DNA of 64,000 nt. Source: Actinomycetes bacterium. Its GTDB lineage: Bacteria > Actinomycetota > Coriobacteriia > Coriobacteriales > Eggerthellaceae. Shown piece after piece: positions 43,450 through 52,370 of this stretch. Location: positions 170,767 to 234,766 of the forward strand of contig JAEXAI010000002.1 in NCBI GenBank assembly GCA_023394615.1, given 5' to 3'. Position 1 is the stretch's first letter. Each line of letters begins with the position of its first letter. The notes beneath the pieces are model-generated. The model made no database searches. It saw only the letters and a program-made list of their open reading frames with translations, and had not been told where the DNA came from. A program made the translations under genes and the position numbers.

Positions 43450-43461
43450 AAGGGAGAAAAA

Positions 43462-44304
43462 ATGAAGGTTATCGATTTTAGATTCCGTCCGAACAACAAG
43501 GCGACGCTGGAAGGGTTGGCGAACAGCTGCATCTTCCGCGAAGGACTTATCAAGGCCGGTGTAGATTTGGATGCTTTCCTGGCATCTGCCCAAGATATGG
43601 ACGCGATTACCGCACAGCTGAAGCAGGACAATGTTGCCAAGGCTGTTATTGTGGGTCGCGACGCAGAAACCACGTACGGATTCATGCCCAACGACGAGGA
43701 TGTTGCCGACTTCGTGTCGTTTGCGCCTGACTTGTTCGTCGGGTTTGCCGGGCTGGACCCGCACAAGGGAAGCAAATCTGTGGCGAAGCTGATTGACTTG
43801 GTCGAGAACAAGGGCTTCACCGGTGCCGCGCTCGATCCCATCTATGCGCAATCCGCTCTCAACAATGCGTGCTACTATCCAATCTATGCTGCATGTGAGC
43901 GCATGGGCCTTCCCATCGTTATCACGTCGGGTCCTGCGCGCTATACGCCCAAGACCGTGATGGATTACGCGAACCCCGGCTACATCGATCAGGTAGCAGC
44001 TGATTTCCCAGATCTGAAAATCATCGTAAGCCATGGCGGCTGGCCGTTCATCGAGGAAATGATGGGCGTGGCCTTCAGGAACAAAAACGTGTATTTCGAG
44101 GCTTCCGAGTACGAGATGTTCCCGGGCAGCGACAACCTGGTAAAGGCAGGCGCGACAATCCTGCAAGACCAGATGCTGTTCGCCAGCGCTCATCCGTTCG
44201 TGAATTACCGCGATGCCATCAAGCTCTACGAGACGCTTCCGTTTAGCGATGAGGTACGCGAGAAGATCATGTGGAAGAACGCCGCCACCGTCCTAGGCCT
44301 CTAG
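43462..44304 (+). CDS. Amidohydrolase_2-fold protein lacking the usual metal ligands
   Basis: The 280-residue TIM-barrel protein follows the Amidohydro_2 pattern but with changed ligands. The opening HxH is RFR (7-9, DFRFRP), the mid-barrel His is replaced ('PIVITSGP', 151-158), His191 is kept ('IVSHGGWP') and the late Asp is Ala ('FASAHPF', 240-246). It starts 12 bp after the activase gene (AGGGAG site), so it belongs to the glycyl radical operon. Family members decarboxylate or hydrolyse carboxylates; this one may work without metal or with a different centre. Its step in sulfonate breakdown is unknown. Confidence 0.78.
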   Translation: MKVIDFRFRPNNKATLEGLANSCIFREGLIKAGVDLDAFLASAQDMDAITAQLKQDNVAKAVIVGRDAETTYGFMPNDEDVADFVSFAPDLFVGFAGLDPHKGSKSVAKLIDLVENKGFTGAALDPIYAQSALNNACYYPIYAACERMGLPIVITSGPARYTPKTVMDYANPGYIDQVAADFPDLKIIVSHGGWPFIEEMMGVAFRNKNVYFEASEYEMFPGSDNLVKAGATILQDQMLFASAHPFVNYRDAIKLYETLPFSDEVREKIMWKNAATVLGL

Positions 44305-44305
44305 C

Positions 44306-44391
44306 ACGTGTCAGTAGGACGTGTCGTTTGTCACGTTTTCGCGCACGTATCAGTAGCGTGTCAGCAGGACGTATAGTTTGGCACGTTTTCG
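44306..44391. repeat. Two diverged GTGTCAGTAGG-type units
   Basis: Two units (CACGTGTCAGTAGGACGTGT...TCACGTTTTCGCG and a diverged second copy ending GGCACGTTTTCGCG) follow the amidohydrolase stop directly. Confidence 0.7.
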
Positions 44392-44453
44392 CGGGATAGC
44401 GCTTTAGAAGACTGAGTGTATCTCGCATTGAAATTGCCTTCCCCTCTCACGAA

Positions 44454-44490
44454 GAGCGCCGCTTTAGCCTCCAGCTAGCGGCGCTTCTTT
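44454..44490 (+). terminator. Terminator of the glycyl radical operon
   Basis: AGCGCCGCT and AGCGGCGCT pair around a loop of about 14 bases, followed by TCTTTATT. It separates the operon from the AEC permease gene. Confidence 0.75.
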
Positions 44491-44580
44491 ATTGGGCGGA
44501 TGAGGCTCGTTGGACGAGGCAGCAAGAAGTGCTGCCCTTTTGAACCTATGGAGTGCAAATATGCGGAACGGAACTGAATA

Positions 44581-45501
44581 ATGGCGTCGGTCGTTTTTTT
44601 GCGCATGGCATCTTTCGCTATCTTGCTCCTTGTAGGAGCTGCGGCGGGGAAGTTTCATATCATCGGCAGGGAGAGTCTGCAGGAAATCATCTCGCTGGTG
44701 TTGAAAGTGCTCTTGCCTGTGATGTCGTTCTACCTTACGTATGCTGCGGCCACGCGCGAAATCGTATTGTCGAATCTGCCCATACTGCCGCTCACAGCCG
44801 TTTTCTACGCGATTATTGTTCCAACTGTGGCATTGCTTTCGCGTGTACTGCGTCTGCGAGGCGCGCGCCGCCATGTGTTCCAGATGATTTTCGTGTTCGG
44901 CAATACGGGTTTTATCGGGCTTCCACTGCTCTCGTCGGTGCTGCCGGATTGCGGCGTCGTGGACGTTTCCCTGTTCGTGATGGTGGACCAGATTGTTTTC
45001 TGGACGTACGGCGCTCATCTGGCGACACCTGAGGGCAAACCGAACAAGGTACACGCTACCGATTTCCTGAATCCAAATATCCTTGCCACGCTGTTGGCTT
45101 TCGTGTTCGTGTTGGGCGACGTGAAGCTTCCCTACATTTTCGAAATTACCCTGAGTATGTTGTCGGGCGCTGCAAGTCCGCTGTGCATGCTGTGTATGGG
45201 CGCGATGTGCTATTTTTCCGGCATGGGTGCCGCATTTCGGAAAAAGGAACTCTACGCCGGTATTGCCGTGAAGATGCTCGCGATGCCCATAGCCATTGGC
45301 GCATTGCTTCTGGCGTCTCCGTTGCCGCACGACTTGGTGCTGCCAATGGTACTCATGTCGGCCATGCCTACGACCACGCTGGTTCCACTGTGTGTGGAAA
45401 GTCGCGGCGGTAATGGGGATGAGGCAGCCGTAATGGTGGTTGCAACCGTGGCCGCAAGCGTGCTCACTATCCCGCTCGTCGTTATGCTGTTGGGGCTGTA
45501 A
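44581..45501 (+). CDS. AEC (auxin efflux carrier) family permease
   Basis: The 306-residue membrane protein has about ten spans and the AEC features 'FVFGNTGFIGLPLL' in the first half and 'MLMSAMPTTTLVPLC'-like 'SAMPTTTLVPLCV' in the second. Bacterial members carry malate, malonate or other organic acids; the direction is uncertain. A terminator lies between it and the glycyl radical operon, so co-function with that operon is possible but not shown. ATG 44581 lacks a strong ribosome-binding site (GGAAC at best). Confidence 0.85.
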   Translation: MASVVFLRMASFAILLLVGAAAGKFHIIGRESLQEIISLVLKVLLPVMSFYLTYAAATREIVLSNLPILPLTAVFYAIIVPTVALLSRVLRLRGARRHVFQMIFVFGNTGFIGLPLLSSVLPDCGVVDVSLFVMVDQIVFWTYGAHLATPEGKPNKVHATDFLNPNILATLLAFVFVLGDVKLPYIFEITLSMLSGAASPLCMLCMGAMCYFSGMGAAFRKKELYAGIAVKMLAMPIAIGALLLASPLPHDLVLPMVLMSAMPTTTLVPLCVESRGGNGDEAAVMVVATVAASVLTIPLVVMLLGL

Positions 45502-45806
45502 TAACATCATCCTTTTGGCCGAGGGTGCTTCGGCGTACTTGATGTATCATCATGCTCGCGAATTTGGCGTCGCAGTGGTTTTCACCCTTAGGTGGAGCGT
45601 TTTGAAATCGCAAAATTTCTGAAAACTAGTCGCACGGTCCGTAGCCTTTGCTTGCAATGGGCGGGTCGTATACAATCGATGGGCGCTGGCAAGCATCTTA
45701 ACCATCGGTTGGCACGATTGGGCCTGCGTTCGTATGCAATCGAAGATTGTCGTGATGCGTCTGTCCGATTACGACCTTAAACGCTGCTACCAAGAAGGAA
45801 TATTCA
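45502..45806. other. Intergenic region with the helicase promoter
   Basis: A promoter candidate TTGCTT (45648-45653) -N17- TACAAT (45671-45676) lies about 130 bp upstream of the helicase start. A short stretch (GCGTTTTGAAATCGCAAAAT, about 45598-45617) resembles one end of the 213-bp element and may be a remnant. Nothing else is seen. Confidence 0.45.
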
Positions 45807-48371
45807 ATGAACGAACCGCTGTTCGACCAGATAGAAGGATTCGACGAGTCCTCGGAATTTCCTATGGATTCAGGTGAAGCCCTTGAGCTGTTCCTTGTTT
45901 GGATGGAATCGCGTGGCTTCGAGCTGTGGCCTCATCAAGAGGATGCGCTGATGGACCTTGCAGTGGGCAACCATGTGATACTGGGTACTCCCACCGGATC
46001 GGGCAAATCGCTCGTGGCGCTGGGCATGCACTTCATCGCTTTGGCCACGGGTCGGCGCGCTTATTATACTGCCCCGATAAAGGCACTGGTCAGCGAAAAA
46101 TTCTTCGACTTAGTTGAGCTTTTGGGGCGCGATAACGTGGGCATGATCACGGGCGACAGCACCATCAACGTGGATGCGCCGGTCATCTGCTGCACGGCGG
46201 AGATTTTGGCGAACCAGGCTTTGCGCGAAGGAGAAGACGCAGATGTGGGCTGCGTGGCAATGGATGAGTTCCATTTCTACAGCGATCCCGACAGAGGATG
46301 GGCGTGGCAGGTGCCTTTGCTGACGCTGCTGCATACGCAGTTCTTGCTGATGAGCGCCACATTGGGCGATGTATCCCAGATTGCCGAGACACTGAAGGCG
46401 CGCACGGGCGTGCAGGTGGATTGCGTGACCGATGCGCCGCGTCCTGTTCCGCTGAACTACGAATACGTGTTGACGGGATTGGAGGGCACTGTTGAACTTG
46501 CGCTGCGCAAGGGCGAGGCCCCGCTCTACATCGTCCATTTCGCGCAAGATGCCGCGCTGGCTTCGGCGCAATCCTTGGCAAGTTACGGGGTGGCCACCAA
46601 AGAACAGCGCAAGGCTATAAAAGCGGCATCGTCGGGCACGCGTTTCAACACGGCTTTCGGCAAGGTGCTGCAACGTTTGCTTAGCTGCGGGGTGGGGGTG
46701 CACCATGCTGGCATGCTGCCACGCTATCGCCTGCTGGTGGAAAAGCTGGCACAGCAGGGTTTGCTGCCTGTGATTTGTGGAACCGACACGCTGGGCGTGG
46801 GCATCAACGTGCCGATACACACCGTGGTGCTGACCGCGCTGGCGAAATACGACGGGCATCGCATGCGCCGTCTTCGCGCTAGGGAATTCCACCAAATCGC
46901 GGGACGTGCGGGCAGAAGCGGCTTCGATACCGAAGGCATGGTGATAGCCGAAGCGCCCGAACACGAGATCGAGAACGCGAAAGCCATGGCCAAAGCGGGC
47001 AATGACCCGAAAATGCAACGGCGTGTGAAAAAGAAGCAGGCACCGGAAGGCTTTGTCGGCTGGAACAAGCAGACCTTCGAGCGCCTGATTGAGGCACAAC
47101 CCGAAACCTTGGTGCCTCGTATGCGTATCACGCATTCCATGGTGTTGTCGGTGGTATCGCGCGGCGGTGATGCGTGGGCGAATGTGCGCGCGATTATCGA
47201 AGATTCCGCGCAGACAGCGGAGCAGAAGATTGCCTTATTCGCTCGTGCCGACGAGATATTCACGACGCTCATAAACGCTGGCGTGGTTGAGCGGGAAGAG
47301 ATGCCGGATGGCACAACCGACTACTGGACTACTGTTGATTTGCCCGATGATTTCGCACTTGACCAGCCGCTATCGCCATTCATGCTGGCGGCGCTCGAGC
47401 TTTTGGATCCGGAGAGCGAAACGTACGCGCTCGACGTGATATCGATTGTGGAAGCAACTCTGGAAGATCCGTGGCAGGTTTTGCGAGCGCAGGAGCGGCA
47501 GGCGAAAGATAAGGCCATGGCTGAGATGAAGGCCGATGGCGTGGAGTATGACGAGCGCTTGGAGCGCCTGGCCGACGTGACTTATCCCAAGCCGTTGGAA
47601 GATTTGCTGGATGCTGCTTTTGCACAGTACTGCGACGGGGTACCTTGGGCTAGGGACTACCATTTGGCTCCCAAATCGATTTTGCGAGATATGCTTGAAA
47701 CCATGTCTGATTTCAAAGAATATATCCAGCGCTACGGCATCGCCCGATCCGAAGGTACGTTGCTGCGCTATCTCTCTGATGCCTATCGAGTGCTCGATCG
47801 CAGCGTGCCCATTGACAAGCGCGACGAACGCTTGTGGGATGTGGTGTCGTGGCTGGGCTTCCTGGTGCGATCCACTGATTCCAGTTTGGTGGACGAGTGG
47901 GAAGCGGCGGGAGCCGAAGACGCCCTGCCACCTGCATTGGAGGCTGAAGTGGTGGTGGCAGATCGGCGCGGTTTGACGGTGCTTGTGCGAAACGCCCTGT
48001 TTCGTCGCGTGCGCTTAGCGTCGTTGGCGCATGCGGGCGATTTAGGCCGCATCGATGGTGACTGGGGGTTCGGGGAACGTCGTTGGCAGCAGGTGATAGA
48101 TGACTTCTTCGAAAACCACGATGAGATTCTCATCGATGCGGATGCGCGGTCGAATAAGTACTTCTTCATAGACGAAGCCGACGAGCAGAATCAACATGTA
48201 TGGCATGTACGCCAGATCATTAGCGATTCCGATGCCGATCATGATTTCGCAATCGTAGCCGATGTGGATTTGGACGCATCTCAAGAGATCGGCGAAGCCG
48301 TGTTCGCGAATTACCGCGTGGGCATCATTGAAGACCTATTAGAGGCCGACGCGCAGTGCTTCATCAGGTGA
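45807..48371 (+). CDS. Ski2-like DEAD/DEAH-box helicase, DUF3516 type
   Basis: The 854-residue helicase has Walker A GTPTGSGKS near residue 60, motif II 'DEFHFYSD', motif III 'LLMSATLG', 'GTDTLGVGINVP' and motif VI 'QIAGRAGRSGFD'. The C-terminal half fits DUF3516, found in actinobacterial Ski2-like RNA helicases. A terminal DUF3516 'VDLDASQEIGEAVF' completes it. It probably unwinds RNA in turnover or ribosome work. ATG 45807 has an AAGGAAT site. Its 3' end overlaps the convergent Fic gene by 33 bp. Confidence 0.9.
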   Translation: MNEPLFDQIEGFDESSEFPMDSGEALELFLVWMESRGFELWPHQEDALMDLAVGNHVILGTPTGSGKSLVALGMHFIALATGRRAYYTAPIKALVSEKFFDLVELLGRDNVGMITGDSTINVDAPVICCTAEILANQALREGEDADVGCVAMDEFHFYSDPDRGWAWQVPLLTLLHTQFLLMSATLGDVSQIAETLKARTGVQVDCVTDAPRPVPLNYEYVLTGLEGTVELALRKGEAPLYIVHFAQDAALASAQSLASYGVATKEQRKAIKAASSGTRFNTAFGKVLQRLLSCGVGVHHAGMLPRYRLLVEKLAQQGLLPVICGTDTLGVGINVPIHTVVLTALAKYDGHRMRRLRAREFHQIAGRAGRSGFDTEGMVIAEAPEHEIENAKAMAKAGNDPKMQRRVKKKQAPEGFVGWNKQTFERLIEAQPETLVPRMRITHSMVLSVVSRGGDAWANVRAIIEDSAQTAEQKIALFARADEIFTTLINAGVVEREEMPDGTTDYWTTVDLPDDFALDQPLSPFMLAALELLDPESETYALDVISIVEATLEDPWQVLRAQERQAKDKAMAEMKADGVEYDERLERLADVTYPKPLEDLLDAAFAQYCDGVPWARDYHLAPKSILRDMLETMSDFKEYIQRYGIARSEGTLLRYLSDAYRVLDRSVPIDKRDERLWDVVSWLGFLVRSTDSSLVDEWEAAGAEDALPPALEAEVVVADRRGLTVLVRNALFRRVRLASLAHAGDLGRIDGDWGFGERRWQQVIDDFFENHDEILIDADARSNKYFFIDEADEQNQHVWHVRQIISDSDADHDFAIVADVDLDASQEIGEAVFANYRVGIIEDLLEADAQCFIR

Positions 48372-49313
48372 AACGTTTCTTAACAGTTCGGGGTGGTCGA
48401 ACAATTCGGCGCATATCAGGTCTTCGCGGTCGAGCGTGTAGCCTGCATCGTTTACGACATTGTCGTAAAAACGAATGAGAAATGTGCTGTCGGGTAGGAT
48501 TCTAGCAGCCGCATTGCGATACATCGCACGCACCAAGGCATCGCGATAATAGCGTGCATTGTGCTCGAAAGGGTCGTTGCCCACGGTGAATCCCAGGTGA
48601 TTCAGGTACAACTCCGAAAAAACAGCAACCGTGCGCGTGTTGCCTTCCGAAAACGGATGAACCTGCCAGATGAAGGCAATCGTGTGGCAGAAGCTCTTGA
48701 GGTCTTCGCCTTTCAGCTCGAGACCGTATACACGCGCCCGCTCTGCATCGAAGGCCATTTTAAGAGAGCTTTCGTATGCGAGTGGATCGGCATAGAGTAC
48801 GCTGTCGCCGTTCAGAATATCCTCCTGCTTGATCATTCGTTCGCATTTGAATTCACCTGGGTGGTAAATGCTTGGATCAAGATCCCGGAAGAGCCATTGG
48901 TGAATCTGGCTGATGATTTGGGGGGAAAGGACAAAAGGCGCACCTGCCAGCAGCTCGGCTATACGTTGGCTCACCAAGTCGGCTTCGCGTGTTTCGGCAT
49001 GTGCGTCCGCGGTTTCGGCAGCGGCCGCTGAGCGGATGAGCTCGCTGCTTTTGCCACTGCCGACAATGCTGGTGCCGCTATTGCCAACGTTGGCAGCGAT
49101 TCCATGGTAGGCGCGGATAAAATCGCCTGTTTGCGCGAGGTCGTAAAAACCGTTTTCATAGTCTTTGGACAGCTGTTTTAGATAGGGGGAAACTTCAAGG
49201 CCGTCGATTGATTGCAGGCCAATGGCCACCGCCCAGTAATGCTTGCGTGCAGCGGCCGAGGTATGTTCGCTTGCCGGTTCGTAGGCAAAATCATTTGTAT
49301 CGTCTGCGGTCAC
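48339..49313 (-). CDS. Fic-domain protein
   Basis: The 324-residue protein carries the Fic core 'HPFSEGNTRTVAVF' (family HPFxEGN(G/K)R; the Gly is Thr here), preceded by helices including 'FCHTIAFIWQV'. Fic proteins transfer AMP or other phosphate groups from nucleotides to hydroxyl groups on target proteins. A Ser-rich 'GSGKSSELIR' earlier may be an inhibitory or linker helix. GTG 49313 follows GGAAGAT. It starts 26 bp after the surface-protein gene on the same strand, so the two may share a transcript, and it overlaps the helicase gene tail to tail. Confidence 0.85.
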   Translation of the reverse strand: MTADDTNDFAYEPASEHTSAAARKHYWAVAIGLQSIDGLEVSPYLKQLSKDYENGFYDLAQTGDFIRAYHGIAANVGNSGTSIVGSGKSSELIRSAAAAETADAHAETREADLVSQRIAELLAGAPFVLSPQIISQIHQWLFRDLDPSIYHPGEFKCERMIKQEDILNGDSVLYADPLAYESSLKMAFDAERARVYGLELKGEDLKSFCHTIAFIWQVHPFSEGNTRTVAVFSELYLNHLGFTVGNDPFEHNARYYRDALVRAMYRNAAARILPDSTFLIRFYDNVVNDAGYTLDREDLICAELFDHPELLRNVSPDEALRVGL

Positions 49314-49338
49314 TTGTTATCTTCCGTCCGTGCTAGCT

Positions 49339-52209
49339 TCATTTGCGTCTTATGGCATACCTTAGCACGAACACCGCACTGCAAAGTGCAAACGCAAGGA
49401 TAACGCCAAGCATGCCGATGTCATCACCAGTGCGTGCGGTCGTGCTGGTTGCCGATGTGCTGTTTGCGGCGGGTGCGATCGGTGCATCCTGTGCCTTGTC
49501 GATGCGCAGGTAATTATGCGAGGCATCCCATACATACGGCGTTACGCTGCTGTTCACGAGGGCAGTAGCAGGTTCGGCGGTAGTGGTATTCGACTTCCAC
49601 GCATAACGAGCTGCGGTAATGTTTGGTGCCATGTTCAAAGCACCGGTGTCTCCTGTAGCTGTCAGCTTGCCGCCTGCAATGTTTAAGGCTGTGGTGACAT
49701 AAATCCCATTGGCTGCAGCGCTGCATGCTCCGGCATCAGCGGTCACGCTGGCGCCCTCTTGGATATTCAGGATGCCCTCTGTGTGATTCGCCTCGTCGCC
49801 GCAGTCGATGCCGCTACTGCGTTCGGAGGCCACGCCTGCCTTGGCGACGGCCTTGCCCGCGATGGTCAGAGTCTCTGTATTGTTTATACCGATACTGTAT
49901 TCCGTTTTCTCACTGGTGTTCGTGCTTTTCCCCTCAAGATAGCCTGTCTGGGTAACCAATACGGACGTTCCGCTGACACCGAAGCTATAACCGTTTTCCA
50001 GAGCGTTTCCCGATTGTCCTGTGGCCGTTCCGGATATCGTGGTATTGGCAAAGTCTATTCCCGCACTAACGTAGTACGCTTCTGCTTCACCGGAGAGGCC
50101 GGTGAGATCACCGCTTATGCCTTTGGCTGTCCCCCCCTCGTCCAAGGTAAACGTGTTAGTGGAGAAGATACCGCCGCTGAGTTCTCGGGCGGTGCGACCC
50201 TCGCCGACAAGGTTGCCCCCTGTCCCAATGGTGATGTTTGTGACTATGACACCGTAGCTGCGGCGCACGTTGCCGGTCTGTCCGGTGCCGGTCGCCGTGC
50301 CCCTGACTACCAAAGCAGTGCTCTCATCAGTAGAGAAGAGATCTCCGAGACCAATGGATAGTAAGCCGGCCCCGCCTTCTCCTTCAAGGGTTGTCCCTGC
50401 TTCGACCGTGCACGCTTCCGTCGTGGTCACGCCGTAGCTGTAACCATATTGAGGAGCAGAAGCGTCGCCACCTATCCCTTTTAGGGTCACACTGTCGGAT
50501 AACAACAAGTTGTTGGCCCGGATGCCGTAGGTGGTTCCGCTGGTAGCGCTGCTATCGGTAAGAGCACCGCCGCTAGCTTCAAGGGTGCCTGTACCTGCAA
50601 GTGTGAGGATGCCAGCGACTTGATAGACGCCCGCACTCCAGCTGCTTATCGTATTCGGCAAGGTGATGGTGTTGTTACCCTCCAGAATGACGGTCAGGTT
50701 GCCGACGATGCAAATGCCGGCATCGAGTCCATCGTAATCGTAGGTTTTCGAAACGGATAGCCCTTTGAGTGCCAAAGCGGCATTGGCCGGGTCGTATTTC
50801 ACATTGTAGTTCGTAGCAGTGGCACCCGTGGAAGTGATGCCGCCGGCTCCGTCATTGAGCCAATAGGTGACGTTGCTGCCATTGGCCACGCACGTGCCGG
50901 CGATTATGGGGGTATCGGCTACAGTGACCGTGCACGAAGCTGCATACCCCCCATCCTTCGTGGTAGCGGTAATTGTAGCCGTGCCGGCTGATACCGCTTT
51001 GACCTTGCCACCGTCAACTGTGGCCACCGCCGAGTCGTTGGTAGTCCAAGTGACCGTGGGATCAGTGGCGCCCTTAGGGATGACCGTCGCTTTGATGGTG
51101 CCGCTGCGTCCCGCTGGAAGGCTCATAGTCGTTTTATTGAGTGTGATACCCGTTACAGCTTCGTCGGGCTTGATGCGAACGTAGCGATCATTGCTGGACC
51201 ATGCGTAAGGGGATGTGCCGTTAACGTTCGATGTGAAGGTACCGCTGGGAGCCGTGGTTTCTGTGCTGGATTTCCAAACATACCATTTGAGCGAATCATG
51301 AGTTGCGATAGAGGGTGCAACGCGCATGGACGAGGTGTTGCCGATGGCAGTGACGTCGCAACCTTTCTGCAAAGTGATGGTAGCGCCCGAAATGCCATAG
51401 CTTGTGCCATTCTCGTCGTCCGTCGACCAAGCGCTGGCCGCAATTGTCACGCCAGTGCCAATTGTGATGCCTTCCGGTGTGGATATGCAATAGCTGCGGC
51501 TTGCCGCATGGCCGCTCGATACGGAAAGCGACCCGGTGCCGCTGAATGCAAGGTCGTGGATTCCGTAGATGGCAACGCTTGCCGTTTGCTTCGTTGCGGG
51601 CAGATTCATGGTGTTTTCGCCCTCAAGGATGATGTTCAGGCTGGTATCAGTATACAGGCCCGATTCTCCCGTAAGGGAGGCTTGCGAACCGCTGGCGAAC
51701 TTATTGATTCTTGCGCTATTCAGCGTGAGTGCGACAGTCGCGCCCGTGGGGTCGAATTTCACATTGTAGTTCGTAGCAGTGGCACCCGTGGAAGTGATGC
51801 CGCCGGCTCCGTCATTGAGCCAATAGGTGATGTTCTTGCCGTCCACAACCGACGTTCCCGCCAGATTCACTATCGGATCGGATCCCAAGGTGGTCAGGCC
51901 GCCCGTATTATCTTGGGCAGTGGCTGCGACGATTGGCGAGCCTTGCACATCGCTTGCGCTTTCCGTGGATGTGCTGATTGCTGGTACGGCTTCGGTGGGC
52001 TTGGTGCTTTCGAGGGCGGTTCCTTCAGAGGCCGTGCCTTCAAGCGCTGCAGTCTCAGAGGTGGTTTCTTCAATGGCTGTATCACTGGATGCGGTGTCGG
52101 CCAAGGCCGGGGTGCCAATGAATGCGACCAGCAGCGCCAAGCACGTTATCGCTATCAGTATCGGAAACCGTATTGCACGTTCAGAATGTTCAGAAGCCCC
52201 CGCGTCCAT
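49339..52209 (-). CDS. Large C-terminally anchored surface protein with a bacterial Ig-like domain
   Basis: The 956-residue protein has a signal peptide (to about 41, ending 'GTPALA'), a Thr/Glu/Ser-rich stretch, and two related 'YWLNDGAGGITSTGAT' modules. Between them is a Big_2 domain ('VTGITLNKTTMSLPAGRSG' to 'GYAASCTVTVAD'). Then come many 'SYGI/SxGI' turns that suggest a right-handed beta-helix, and a C-terminal membrane span with RRK tail. No LPXTG motif is visible. It probably binds surfaces or glycans. A 73-bp stretch is identical at 50798-50870 and 51758-51830, exactly 960 bp apart. ATG 52209 has GGGAGGA. Confidence 0.85.
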   Translation of the reverse strand: MDAGASEHSERAIRFPILIAITCLALLVAFIGTPALADTASSDTAIEETTSETAALEGTASEGTALESTKPTEAVPAISTSTESASDVQGSPIVAATAQDNTGGLTTLGSDPIVNLAGTSVVDGKNITYWLNDGAGGITSTGATATNYNVKFDPTGATVALTLNSARINKFASGSQASLTGESGLYTDTSLNIILEGENTMNLPATKQTASVAIYGIHDLAFSGTGSLSVSSGHAASRSYCISTPEGITIGTGVTIAASAWSTDDENGTSYGISGATITLQKGCDVTAIGNTSSMRVAPSIATHDSLKWYVWKSSTETTAPSGTFTSNVNGTSPYAWSSNDRYVRIKPDEAVTGITLNKTTMSLPAGRSGTIKATVIPKGATDPTVTWTTNDSAVATVDGGKVKAVSAGTATITATTKDGGYAASCTVTVADTPIIAGTCVANGSNVTYWLNDGAGGITSTGATATNYNVKYDPANAALALKGLSVSKTYDYDGLDAGICIVGNLTVILEGNNTITLPNTISSWSAGVYQVAGILTLAGTGTLEASGGALTDSSATSGTTYGIRANNLLLSDSVTLKGIGGDASAPQYGYSYGVTTTEACTVEAGTTLEGEGGAGLLSIGLGDLFSTDESTALVVRGTATGTGQTGNVRRSYGVIVTNITIGTGGNLVGEGRTARELSGGIFSTNTFTLDEGGTAKGISGDLTGLSGEAEAYYVSAGIDFANTTISGTATGQSGNALENGYSFGVSGTSVLVTQTGYLEGKSTNTSEKTEYSIGINNTETLTIAGKAVAKAGVASERSSGIDCGDEANHTEGILNIQEGASVTADAGACSAAANGIYVTTALNIAGGKLTATGDTGALNMAPNITAARYAWKSNTTTAEPATALVNSSVTPYVWDASHNYLRIDKAQDAPIAPAANSTSATSTTARTGDDIGMLGVILAFALCSAVFVLRYAIRRK
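50798..51830. repeat. 73-bp identical repeat pair inside the surface-protein gene
   Basis: Copies at 50798-50870 and 51758-51830 include GGCACCCGTGGAAGTGATGC and encode the shared YWLNDGAGG module. The 960-bp spacing keeps the frame, so recombination would cleanly delete or duplicate 320 residues. The coordinates span from the first copy to the second. Confidence 0.8.
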
Positions 52210-52370
52210 AGTTCCTCCCATGTTGAATTTAGCATCTAGTTGTGATCTCGCACCTACCGATAATTCCGCACCTGCTTATTTTATCGTAGTTGCTCTCGCG
52301 TCGAGCGCGGAAAACCGTCGGTTGCTTCCTGAGGCCATGACTTGTGCTATGGGCGTGGGCCGTCGATTCT

